A stretch of 6,443 nucleotides of DNA, from positions 1 through 6,443 of the forward strand of contig VGEJ01000155.1 of assembly GCA_016869335.1 (NCBI GenBank). Direction: 5' to 3'. The translations under genes and the position numbers were made by a program. Below, piece after piece: positions 1-6,100 of the stretch; the stretch's first letter is position 1; each line of letters begins with the position of its first letter. The notes beneath the pieces were generated by a model. That model searched no databases and was not told where the DNA came from. It worked only from the letters and a program-made list of their open reading frames with translations. Origin of the DNA: Alphaproteobacteria bacterium (lineage in GTDB: Bacteria; Pseudomonadota; Alphaproteobacteria; VGEJ01).

Positions 1-68
1 CCGCCGACGCGCGCCGCTGAGCCTGCTCGGCGCCAAGTGGGCGGCGGGCCCGGTCGGGCGGGGTGCGT
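1..68. other. Window edge, no assignable gene
   Basis: These bases lie downstream of the minus-strand small membrane protein. A plus-strand frame is open from base 1 to a TAA at 70-72 and could be the last 23 codons of a gene entering from the left, but the residues are low-complexity Pro/Arg/Gly and resemble nothing recognised. A short GC-rich inverted repeat (48-52 with 55-59) lacks a T-tract and is not convincing as a terminator. Confidence 0.3.
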
Positions 69-260
69 CTAATGCCCCATTACCGACACGAGCCACGCGA
101 GGAGGGCCGCCGCCGCGACGCCGGCGGCGAGGGCACGCAACCGCCCGACGTAGGGCGGCCGATTGTCATTGGCCGGAGTGAGGAGCCGACTCGCCCCGCG
201 AATCTCCCGTCCAGTCGGTGGCCTGCGGCGCGCATGCACCACCACCCGAGAGCCGGCCAT
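69..260 (-). CDS. Small single-pass membrane protein next to gltA
   Basis: This 63-residue protein is not assigned to a known family. Residues 1-40 are basic and proline-rich and include an ANDNRPP stretch (30-36), a type of motif I associate with short alphaproteobacterial hypothetical proteins. Residues 42-60 form one hydrophobic, alanine- and leucine-rich helix, followed by a three-residue tail. That suggests a single-pass inner-membrane protein with its basic N-terminus in the cytoplasm. The ATG lies only 3 bp after the gltA stop codon, so it is probably co-transcribed with gltA and may be translated by reinitiation; only a weak GAGAAG lies upstream. The length, hydrophobic segment and spacing favour a real gene, but function is unknown and a chance open frame in GC-rich DNA cannot be excluded. 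Confidence 0.55.
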   Translation of the reverse strand: MAGSRVVVHARRRPPTGREIRGASRLLTPANDNRPPYVGRLRALAAGVAAAALLAWLVSVMGH

Positions 261-263
261 CGT

Positions 264-1577
264 TCAACCGCGCTTCTCGATCGGCGTGTAGTCTCGGTGC
301 GCGGCCCCGGTGTAAAGCTGGCGGGGCCGACCGATCTTGCGTTCGGGGTCCTCCATCATCTCACCCCACTGAGCGATCCACCCGACGGTGCGAGCGAGCG
401 CGAACAATACGGTGAACATGCTGGTCGGGAAGCCCATCGCCCGGAGAATGATACCCGAGTAGAAATCGACATTGGGATAGAGCTTGCGCTTGACGAAGTA
501 GTCGTCTTGGAGCGCGATCTTCTCGAGCTCTACGGCGAGCTCGAGGATCGGCTCCTTCTTGATGTTCAGCTCGGCAAGGACTTCGCGCGCCGTGGCGCGC
601 AACACGGTGGCCCGCGGGTCGAAGTTCTTGTAGACGCGGTGGCCGAAGCCCATCAGGCGGAAGGGGTCGCTCTTGTCCTTGGCCCGCTTGATATACTCGG
701 GGATGCGATCGACCGAGCCGATCTCCGCCAGCATGGAGAGCACGGCCTCGTTGGCGCCGCCGTGGGCCGGTCCCCACAGGCAGGCGATTCCCGCGGCGAT
801 GCAGGCAAAGGGGTTGGCGCCAGACGATCCCGCAACCCGAACCGTCGAGGTCGAGGCATTCTGCTCGTGGTCGGCGTGCAGAATGAAGATCTTCTCGAGC
901 GCCGAGGCAAGTACCGGGCTCGCCCGGTACTCCTCGGTTGGCACCGCGAACATCATGTGCAGGAAATTCTCGCAGTAGCCGAGGTCGTTGCGCGGGTACA
1001 TGAACGGCTGCCCGACAGAATACTTGTAAGCCCAGGCGGTTATGGTCGGCATCTTGGCGATGAGGCGGATCGAGGCGACGAGCCTCTGGTGCGGGTCGTT
1101 AATGTCGGTGCTGTCGTGGTAGAACGCCGACATCGCTCCGACGACGCCCACCAAGATCGCCATGGGATGGGCATCACGGCGGAAACCGCGGTAGAAGAAG
1201 TTGAGCTGCTCGTTCACCATCGTGTGGCGGGTCACGCTCTCGCGGAACTCTTCCATCTGGGTGCGCGAGGGCAACTGACCGAACAGCAACAGGTAGCTCG
1301 TTTCGAGGAAACTGCTGCGCTCCGCGAGCTGGTCGATCGGGTAGCCGCGATAGAGCAGGACGCCCTCGTCACCATCGATGTAAGTGATCTTGCTCTCGCA
1401 GCTCGCCGTCGAGGTGAAACCCGGGTCGTAGGTGAAGTAGCCCGACTCGCCGTAAAGCTTGCGGATGTCGATGACCGAAGGGCCGGCGGTGCCGGGAAGC
1501 ACCGGCAGCGCGATCGTCTTGCCGCTTCCGTCGCTGAGGGTCACCGTCTGCTTTGTCGAAGTCGTTTTCTGACTCAT
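264..1577 (-). CDS. gltA: Citrate synthase (type II, hexameric type)
   Basis: Citrate synthase condenses acetyl-CoA with oxaloacetate to citrate, the entry step of the TCA cycle, in the cytoplasm. The 437 residues match the usual length of the Gram-negative enzyme. The catalytic residues are all visible: His272 in HGGANEA, His313 in GFGHRVYK and Asp371 in VDFYSG, equivalent to His264, His305 and Asp362 of E. coli. HADHEQNAS (234-242), FDPRA with Arg322 and the ART motif with Arg395 are also present, consistent with oxaloacetate binding. The N-terminal small domain (about 1-60) is typical of the NADH-regulated hexameric form; regulation here is inferred. The ATG is preceded by GGGGA about 6 nt upstream on the coding strand. 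It is separated from the upstream amidase by 161 bp that hold a likely promoter, and a small membrane protein follows after 3 bp. No damage is seen. Confidence 0.97.
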   Translation of the reverse strand: MSQKTTSTKQTVTLSDGSGKTIALPVLPGTAGPSVIDIRKLYGESGYFTYDPGFTSTASCESKITYIDGDEGVLLYRGYPIDQLAERSSFLETSYLLLFGQLPSRTQMEEFRESVTRHTMVNEQLNFFYRGFRRDAHPMAILVGVVGAMSAFYHDSTDINDPHQRLVASIRLIAKMPTITAWAYKYSVGQPFMYPRNDLGYCENFLHMMFAVPTEEYRASPVLASALEKIFILHADHEQNASTSTVRVAGSSGANPFACIAAGIACLWGPAHGGANEAVLSMLAEIGSVDRIPEYIKRAKDKSDPFRLMGFGHRVYKNFDPRATVLRATAREVLAELNIKKEPILELAVELEKIALQDDYFVKRKLYPNVDFYSGIILRAMGFPTSMFTVLFALARTVGWIAQWGEMMEDPERKIGRPRQLYTGAAHRDYTPIEKRG

Positions 1578-1590
1578 CGATTTTCCCCGC

Positions 1591-1602
1591 GCAACCTGTT
1601 GC
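1591..1602. repeat. Short inverted repeat in gltA leader
   Basis: GCAAC and GTTGC arms are separated by two bases, lying 14-25 bp upstream of the gltA start codon. It could be a small operator half-site pair or a leader hairpin beside the ribosome binding site. A 5-bp inverted repeat is also easily found by chance, so this is a weak call. Confidence 0.2.
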
Positions 1603-1653
1603 CACCACGGCTCTCGTCACTGGCGGCGGGTTCTCCCCACACACCTTTTGTCA

Positions 1654-1683
1654 ATTATACGTCCTCCGCGCCGGAAGGGTGAT
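1654..1683 (-). promoter_or_regulatory. Candidate gltA promoter
   Basis: A perfect TATAAT (1654-1659, minus strand) stands in the gap between amidase and gltA, in one of the few AT-rich spots of the window. A -35 candidate ATCACC (1678-1683) sits 18 bp upstream and matches TTGACA at only three of six positions. The predicted transcription start near 1647 would give gltA a leader of about 70 nt. A TTGACA overlaps the end of TATAAT (1649-1654), but no good -10 lies 16-18 bp beyond it. Confidence 0.4.
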
Positions 1684-1738
1684 TCCGTCGCCGGCACCGG
1701 CACCGTCGCGCTCGTCACCGCCGACCGGTAGGCACTGG

Positions 1739-3169
1739 TCAGGCACCAACAAGGGGCGGCAGGCGCTGCGCCCACGGTTTCGCTTGCTCGAGCTGGGCGG
1801 CGAGTCGCAAGAGCGTCGCCTCGTCGCCAAAGCGGGCTGCGAACTGCACGCCCACCGGCACGCCATCGGCGGTCCAGTGCAGCGGCACCGTGGCCGCCGG
1901 CTGCCCCGTCATGTTGTATTGCGCCGTGAACGGGATGCGGTTGAAGAGCGCGGTCAGGTAGCCTTCGAGGCTCTCGCTCATCATGTCGAGCGCTCCGAGC
2001 GGCCACGGTGGCATGGCAAGCGTCGGGCTGATTGAGACGTCGTAGGTGGCAAAGAACGTGGCGAACTGGCGGCCGATACGATGCATGCGCTGCACCGCTG
2101 CGGCGTACGCCGCAGCGTCGCGCCGCCCGCCCTCCTGCACGAGGGCCCAGGTCACGCGCTCGAGATCGCTGCCATCGACCGGGCGCCCAAGAGCGCGGTA
2201 GCGGTTCGTCACCTGGACGCAAACGTTCGCGGCCCAGATCACTTGAACCGACTCGAGCGCGGCGCCGAGGTCGAAGGGCGGGGCGGCCTCCTCTACCTCA
2301 TGACCGAGCTCGGCGCAGAGTCGCGCTGCCTCGGCGACCGCCCGCGCGCACTCGGGATGGACCGGCACGCCACCCGGCGCGGCGGCACTGGCTGCGATGC
2401 GGAGGCGGCCGGGGTCGGTGCCCACCTCGCACGCGTAGGGGCGAGCCGGCGGCGGCGTGGCATAGGGATCGCCGGGCGCCGGGCCGCTGGTGGCATCGAG
2501 GAACGCGGCGCTGTCGCGGACCGAGATGCTGACGATATGGCCGGTGCCCATGCCGCTCAGCCCCTCGCCGACGTCCGGACCGGCCGGGTTGCGTCCGCGC
2601 GTCGGCTTGAGGCCGAACAGCCCGCACGCGGAGGCGGGGATGCGGATGGAGCCACCGCCATCGGTGGCATGCGCGGCGGGGAGCATGCGGCAGGCGACCG
2701 CAGCCGCCGCACCGCCGCTGGAGCCGCCGGAGGACAGCGCCGTGTTCCAGGGATTGCGCGTCGGGCCGTGGAGCACCGGCTCGGTCGTGCCGGAGAGACC
2801 GAACTCGGGCGTGTTGGTCTTGCCGATGATGAGCAGGCCCGCAGCGCGATGCCGCTCGGTGATGTGGCTGTCATGATCGGCAACGAAGGAGCGGAAGAGC
2901 CGACTGCCGTTCGAGGTCGGCGCGCCGTCGTAGAGGACGTTGAGATCCTTCAGCAGGAACGGAACGCCCCGGAGCGGGCCATCGGGTAGGCCGGCTGCCA
3001 GGCACCGTTCGGCCGTATCGGACATCATGTGGACGATGGCGTTGACGGCTGGATTGTAGCGCCCGATCCGCGCGAGCGCCGCCTCCATCACCTCGCGCTC
3101 GGTTACCTGCTTGTGGCGCACGAGATCGGCGAGGCCGACGGCGTCGAAGCGCTCAAACTCCGCGAACAT
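1739..3169 (-). CDS. Amidase-signature hydrolase, NylA/GatA-like
   Basis: This enzyme should hydrolyse a carbon-nitrogen amide bond through the Ser-cisSer-Lys mechanism of the amidase signature family. Counted from the chosen start (476 residues), Lys74 sits in LLKDLN, the cis-Ser is Ser150 in GGSSGG, and the nucleophile is Ser174 in DGGGSIRIP, followed by CGLFGLKPTRGR. The FLLKDL, NGSR, PAGPD and GDPY elements resemble the 6-aminohexanoate-cyclic-dimer hydrolase branch, whose triad is Lys72/Ser150/Ser174. The real substrate cannot be read from the sequence, and a linear amide or a peptide-derived amide is equally possible. It is not a GatCAB subunit by context, since no gatB or gatC is adjacent. 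No signal peptide is seen, so it is probably cytoplasmic. An upstream in-frame GTG at 3196 is open, but the ATG at 3169 has an ideal GGAGG seven bases before it. It follows the solute-binding protein gene with a hairpin in between. Confidence 0.9.
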   Translation of the reverse strand: MFAEFERFDAVGLADLVRHKQVTEREVMEAALARIGRYNPAVNAIVHMMSDTAERCLAAGLPDGPLRGVPFLLKDLNVLYDGAPTSNGSRLFRSFVADHDSHITERHRAAGLLIIGKTNTPEFGLSGTTEPVLHGPTRNPWNTALSSGGSSGGAAAAVACRMLPAAHATDGGGSIRIPASACGLFGLKPTRGRNPAGPDVGEGLSGMGTGHIVSISVRDSAAFLDATSGPAPGDPYATPPPARPYACEVGTDPGRLRIAASAAAPGGVPVHPECARAVAEAARLCAELGHEVEEAAPPFDLGAALESVQVIWAANVCVQVTNRYRALGRPVDGSDLERVTWALVQEGGRRDAAAYAAAVQRMHRIGRQFATFFATYDVSISPTLAMPPWPLGALDMMSESLEGYLTALFNRIPFTAQYNMTGQPAATVPLHWTADGVPVGVQFAARFGDEATLLRLAAQLEQAKPWAQRLPPLVGA

Positions 3170-3176
3170 AATCCCG

Positions 3177-3181
3177 CCTCC
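3177..3181 (-). promoter_or_regulatory. Ribosome binding site fixing the amidase start
   Basis: GGAGG on the minus strand lies 7 bases before the ATG at 3169. It supports this start over the GTG at 3196, which would encode a glycine-rich leader made partly of the ribosome binding site itself. Confidence 0.75.
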
Positions 3182-3201
3182 GCCAGGACTCCTCACGCGA
3201 G

Positions 3202-3223
3202 GGCCCTCCCCGAGGGGAGGGCC
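3202..3223. terminator. Perfect 10-bp GC hairpin between binding protein and amidase
   Basis: Two perfectly complementary 10-base arms (3202-3211 and 3214-3223) surround GA, so the RNA would fold with a four-base loop. It lies about 30 bases after the solute-binding protein stop and 20 bases before the amidase ribosome binding site. On the coding (minus) strand the stem is followed by CUCGCG, not by uridines, so it is not a standard intrinsic terminator there. It may reduce amidase expression relative to the binding protein or protect the upstream mRNA end. On the plus strand it is followed by UUAU. Confidence 0.5.
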
Positions 3224-3254
3224 TTATCACGTCGACTCCGGTCGCGGCCTCGGC

Positions 3255-4655
3255 TCAGCCGTAGTAGCCGCCATCCTCCATCAGACGGCGCACACGATCG
3301 TCCATCGACTTGAGGGCCGCGTCGATGTCCTTCTGGCCGTTGACGAAGTCGGCCGCTTCCTCGCCCATCAGCGCTTGAATGGCGTTCGCCTCCGGGATCT
3401 GCATGAGGTAGCCGACCGGATTGGCGGGCATCACCTTGGCCAGTCCCGCAAGGAAATTGCGATCGGTGTGCCGGGAGAGGGTCGAGTTACGCGCCGGCTG
3501 GCCACCGGCGGCGACGATGGCGTCGCCGATGGCCGGGTCAGTGAAGTCGCCCGAGTTGAAGAACTTCATCCATGCCCACGCGGCATCATGATTCGCCCCG
3601 TGCTTGTTGAGCATGTGACCGAGTCCGCCCATCTGCGCCTTACGCGCCGCGCCCGGGCTCTTGCCCGCCGGCGGCAGGTCGAAGTTGATGACCTCGTGGA
3701 GGTCGGTGAAGGTCGGGTCGTTCAACACTGCGGTGCCCCAGCACAGGGGCCCATAAGCCGCCGCACCGCTCGCGAAGGCCTTGTTGACCTCGTCTTCGGT
3801 GGCGTTGAAGCTGACAGGATGGGCGTACTTCATCAGTTGCTCGATGATGCGAAGCGCCTCATAACCCGCGTCCGTCGCGAACGCCGGGTTCCACCCGCCC
3901 GGCTCCATCTTGTCGAACCACCAGCCGCCGCACGTGGCGTGGACGCCCCAGAAGATCGTACCGGCCCAGGCGCCACGCTGGAAGTTGCTGATGTGACCAT
4001 AGACGCCGTTGCTGGGATCGTGCAGGGCCTTGGAGGCTTCGATCGCCTCATCCCAGGTCGCCGGGACGGCGATGCCCTTTTGATCCAGAACGTCCTTGCG
4101 GTAGAAGGTGAGCGCGGCGTTGCCATCGCTCGTCAAGCCGTGCAGCTGACCGCCCGATCCCGACGGAATGCGATAGAGGTCGGAGACCGGCCGCGGCACA
4201 TCGGCGAGGTAGTCGTCGCGCCACGCGGCATCCTGGTTGATGAAGTCCTCGATGGAGATCATCGCGTCGACCGCGTGCAGACCGGGAAAGCGCCCCCAGT
4301 CGATGTAGGTCACGTCGAAGTCGGGCGTCTTCACCGACATGCGGGCCATCACGGTCTGGAAGAAGTCGGCGATCGGCTGTCCGGCAAAGCGGACCTCGAC
4401 GTTCGGATAGACCTTGTTGAACAGGGGCTGAACGGCGCGCTGCGTGTCGCCCCACCGTTTGCCTTCGGCAAAGTAGAGGGTGACGGTGCCCTTCACGTCG
4501 GCGAAGACTTCCCTCGGCTGGTAGGTGGCGGCGATGGCGGCGACGGCGGCGGCAGAGCTTGCCTGCAACAGGCGGCGACGGCTCAGCCACTGGCGCCGAT
4601 CGTGCGCGACCTGTTCGACGATATGCCGATAGGCCTCATGGTTGTCGTTGTTCAT
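3255..4655 (-). CDS. ABC transporter solute-binding protein, Tat-exported
   Basis: This is a periplasmic extracellular solute-binding protein of the family 1 (MalE/UgpB-like) type, which captures a ligand, often a sugar or sugar derivative, for an ABC importer. From the chosen ATG it has 466 residues, a normal length. A long hydrophilic n-region is followed by the twin-arginine motif SRRRLLQ (25-31), a hydrophobic stretch to about residue 43 and a probable cleavage after VFA (50-52), so it should be exported folded by the Tat pathway. The family pattern VPATWDEA and the many aromatic residues of a sugar-type cleft (for example WAGTIFWG and GGWWFD) are present. A TTG start at 4682 is possible, but the ATG has AGGGAG placed 9 bases upstream. 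No permease or ATPase gene adjoins; the downstream gene is an amidase. The ligand is unknown. Confidence 0.9.
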   Translation of the reverse strand: MNNDNHEAYRHIVEQVAHDRRQWLSRRRLLQASSAAAVAAIAATYQPREVFADVKGTVTLYFAEGKRWGDTQRAVQPLFNKVYPNVEVRFAGQPIADFFQTVMARMSVKTPDFDVTYIDWGRFPGLHAVDAMISIEDFINQDAAWRDDYLADVPRPVSDLYRIPSGSGGQLHGLTSDGNAALTFYRKDVLDQKGIAVPATWDEAIEASKALHDPSNGVYGHISNFQRGAWAGTIFWGVHATCGGWWFDKMEPGGWNPAFATDAGYEALRIIEQLMKYAHPVSFNATEDEVNKAFASGAAAYGPLCWGTAVLNDPTFTDLHEVINFDLPPAGKSPGAARKAQMGGLGHMLNKHGANHDAAWAWMKFFNSGDFTDPAIGDAIVAAGGQPARNSTLSRHTDRNFLAGLAKVMPANPVGYLMQIPEANAIQALMGEEAADFVNGQKDIDAALKSMDDRVRRLMEDGGYYG

Positions 4656-4664
4656 ATGGTATCT

Positions 4665-4670
4665 CTCCCT
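4665..4670 (-). promoter_or_regulatory. Ribosome binding site fixing the binding-protein start
   Basis: AGGGAG on the minus strand lies 9 bases before the ATG at 4655 and argues against the TTG at 4682, which would put this site inside the coding region. Confidence 0.7.
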
Positions 4671-4676
4671 GTGTAC

Positions 4677-4716
4677 TCCCAATGGGAACCCGTTAGCGGG
4701 CGAAACGCCCGTCTAA
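4677..4716 (-). promoter_or_regulatory. Structured leader of the binding-protein gene
   Basis: Two inverted repeats stand in tandem upstream of the start codon. The larger (4693-4716) pairs TTAG with CTAA and CGGGCG with CGCCCG around a three-base loop, with one bulged base. On the coding strand the pairing can extend outward through GCCC and GGGU. The smaller (4677-4687) is TCCCA-A-TGGGA, ending 7 bp before the ribosome binding site. AATGGG occurs directly repeated on both sides (4681-4686 and 4716-4721). No U-tract follows, so an operator or a regulatory RNA leader is more likely than a terminator. No known riboswitch class is recognised. Confidence 0.45.
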
Positions 4717-4730
4717 ATGGGCCAATCCTG

Positions 4731-4760
4731 AAGGTAGAGCCAGCCGACGGGAAAGGTCAA
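4731..4760 (-). promoter_or_regulatory. Candidate promoter of the binding-protein gene
   Basis: On the minus strand TTGACC (4755-4760) matches the -35 consensus at five of six positions. TACCTT (4731-4736) is a mediocre -10 element 18 bp downstream. Transcription would begin near 4724, just before the inverted repeats, giving a leader of about 69 nt that carries both of them. Confidence 0.35.
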
Positions 4761-4793
4761 GCGAGAGGTCGGCCGCCGGGGAGGAAGCCTCAG

Positions 4794-4955
4794 TCAGTGG
4801 CAGCGGAACTGGAGCGCGAGCGCCTCGACGGCCGCCGCTTCGCGAAGGGTCAGCAGGCGCTCGACCGCCGAGTCAGCGCTTGCCTGTCCGTCGGCGGCGG
4901 CGACGGCCGCGGAGAGTAGCAGGGCCGTCGCCAGTGCGAGTAGCGGAAACCGCAT
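4794..4955 (-). CDS. Small secreted peptide, 53 residues
   Basis: No known family is recognised. Residues 1-21 form a textbook signal peptide: MRF start, a leucine/alanine-rich core (5-18) and an AVAAA end before DGQ. The mature part would be about 32 residues, rich in alanine and leucine and probably one amphipathic helix (about 29-50), ending in FRCH with the only cysteine at 52. The ATG is preceded by AGGGG with a 5-base spacer, a convincing ribosome binding site. Codons mostly end in G or C, like the neighbours. It lies 138 bp upstream of the solute-binding protein on the same strand, but a candidate promoter and hairpins separate them, so co-transcription is uncertain. Export to the periplasm is likely; function is unknown. 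A chance frame cannot be excluded, but signal peptide and ribosome binding site together make it likely real. Confidence 0.6.
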   Translation of the reverse strand: MRFPLLALATALLLSAAVAAADGQASADSAVERLLTLREAAAVEALALQFRCH

Positions 4956-5104
4956 CGGGGCCCCTGGCGTCGACGACCTGACTAGGAGTCGTCTCGGCGA
5001 GAGTAGCAGCCATCGAGCGCCTGGGCAAAGAGGCGACCAAGGCCGTGGGTGTGGTCGGGCGGCCGAGGAGCTCGCTGCGGCCCGGTGGCGGTGGCCTTCG
5101 GTGA
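4956..5104. other. Junction between chromosomal genes and phage-like block
   Basis: This stretch separates the minus-strand block from the plus-strand phage block. It contains an inverted repeat, GACGAC (4972-4977) with GTCGTC (4988-4993), 17-38 bp before the start of the small secreted peptide, which might be an operator or a hairpin. A plus-strand frame is open between TGA codons at 4979-4981 and 5102-5104 and reads AAIERLGKEATKAVG in its middle. It has no good start or ribosome binding site and may be a scrap of a disrupted gene. No attachment-site repeat or integrase could be identified. Confidence 0.4.
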
Positions 5105-5140
5105 AGGGGGAGGGGCGCAGCGGCCTATGCGGCGTATCAG

Positions 5141-5869
5141 ATGTTCCGGTTCAAGGCGGCCAACGCCAACACCGGTGCCTCGACGCTCAATGTGAACGCG
5201 CTCGGCGCCAAGGCCATCCAGTTGCGCGGCCGGGCGCTGACGGGCGGCGAGATCGGCGCCAAGCACATCGTCGCCGTGGTCTTTGACGGCACCCAGTTCC
5301 AGATGATCTCGCCGGTCTCGGCCGGCGGCTGGGAGCTCGTCCATGAGCAGACACCCGGCGGCGGGGTGGTGCAGATCGACTTTACGACCGGCTTCACGAC
5401 CGCCTATGACGCCTGGATGTTCGTGCTCACGGACGTTCTGCCGGACACCGACAATCGCATCCTGCACATGCAGATCAGCGACGACGGCTCGACGTTCGAG
5501 GCCGACGCCACCGACTACGAGTACAACGTGGTGGTGCATCGCTCGGGCATGGCGGGCATCACGAACATCGCCAACAGCTAGGGCGATACCAAGATCATCC
5601 TCACCGATGCCATCGGCAGCGCATCGGGCGAGGGCGCGAGCGGCATCGTAGTCGCGCACAATCTGCGCGATGCGCCGGCGGGCGGCAACCAGTTCACGTG
5701 GCAGATCGAGTGCTTCGACAACACGGCGACCGCGGTGCTCGATCGCTGCTCTGGCTGCGGCTCGCACAATGGCGGCGCGGGGCCGATTCTCGGGGTGCGA
5801 TTCCTGATGAGCGCGAACAACATCTCCGGCGGATCGAGGATCGCGATGTACGGACTGCGGAGGACGTAA
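5141..5869 (+). pseudogene. Phage tail-fibre-like protein, split by an in-frame TAG
   Basis: Residues 1-65 contain the phage tail-fibre pattern ANTGASTLNVN, LGAKAIQ, ALTGGEI and VVFDGTQFQMIS. Residues 66-146 begin a C-terminal beta-rich domain of the kind found at receptor-facing ends of tail fibres (WELV, DAWMFVLTDVLP, MQISDDGSTFEADATDY). The frame meets TAG at 5579-5581, then continues without shift for 95 more codons to TAA at 5867-5869. This second part carries the rest of the same domain: IGSASGEGASG, TWQIECFDN, VRFLMSANNISGG and the terminal MYGL. Changing one base of the TAG (for example from CAG) would restore a 242-residue product. The beginning also looks lost: a TGA stands at 5102-5104, the start ATG has no well-placed ribosome binding site, and family-like residues AAAYAAYQ lie before it. 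If translated as is, the product is 146 residues (5141-5581) lacking half its last domain. Confidence 0.8.
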
Positions 5870-5872
5870 AGC

Positions 5873-6100
5873 ATGCCATTCACGAAGGATGACGTGGGGC
5901 CGCGGCTGGTCGATGACCGGGTGGTGGTGCTCAGTGACGGTGAGCGCGAGGCCATCGCGGCGCAGTGGAACGCCGAGACCGCGAAGCCGCCACGCCTGCC
6001 CGAACTGACGCTCGGCGAGCTCATCGCGGTCCTGGAGGCCGCGGCATCAGCCGAGGTGAAGGCCGCGATCGCGGCGAAACGAGAGGAGAAACGAGGATGA
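5873..6100 (+). CDS. Small phage-type protein after the tail fibre
   Basis: This 75-residue protein belongs to the kind of short open frame commonly found just after phage tail-fibre genes. Its core VVVLSDGEREAIAAQWNA (about 18-35) resembles the LSDEER-AIAAEWNA pattern I associate with such proteins. A charged, alanine-rich helical tail follows (ELTLGELIAVLEAAASAEVKAAIAAK). Function is unknown; a role in fibre assembly is inference from position. The ATG has an ideal GGAGG (5859-5863) with a 9-base spacer, and that site overlaps the last codons of the tail-fibre frame, showing the two were once translated as neighbours. Its stop overlaps the next start as ATGA. No damage is seen, in contrast to the fibre gene before it. 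Confidence 0.8.
   Translation: MPFTKDDVGPRLVDDRVVVLSDGEREAIAAQWNAETAKPPRLPELTLGELIAVLEAAASAEVKAAIAAKREEKRG

Noticed and set aside
1649..1654. TTGACA as a gltA -35 element
   Set aside because: No -10 like hexamer lies 16-18 bp downstream; the overlapping TATAAT is the better candidate.
63..1682. Plus-strand open frame of 539 codons
   Set aside because: It is antisense to gltA and beyond, has low-complexity Arg/Glu/Val/Leu composition and no recognisable domain, while the minus strand encodes an intact citrate synthase with all catalytic residues.
1690..1740. Possible terminator after the amidase
   Set aside because: Two short inverted repeats (1690-1701 and 1723-1740) exist, but neither is followed by a T-tract on the minus strand and the second overlaps the amidase stop codon with a mismatch.
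2081..2989. Plus-strand open frame of 302 codons
   Set aside because: It is antisense to the amidase, whose catalytic triad is intact on the minus strand; the composition is that of a mirror frame.
3111..4919. Plus-strand open frame of 602 codons
   Set aside because: It is antisense to the solute-binding protein gene and the small secreted peptide, a typical mirror frame of GC-rich coding DNA, without motifs or a ribosome binding site.
4982..5767. Minus-strand open frame of 261 codons
   Set aside because: It is antisense to the tail-fibre-like frame, which carries recognisable phage motifs on both sides of the TAG; the minus-strand product is Arg/Ala/Val-rich with no domain.
5582..5869. Separate gene after the amber codon
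   Set aside because: There is no start codon with a ribosome binding site near its beginning, and its content completes the domain begun before the TAG.
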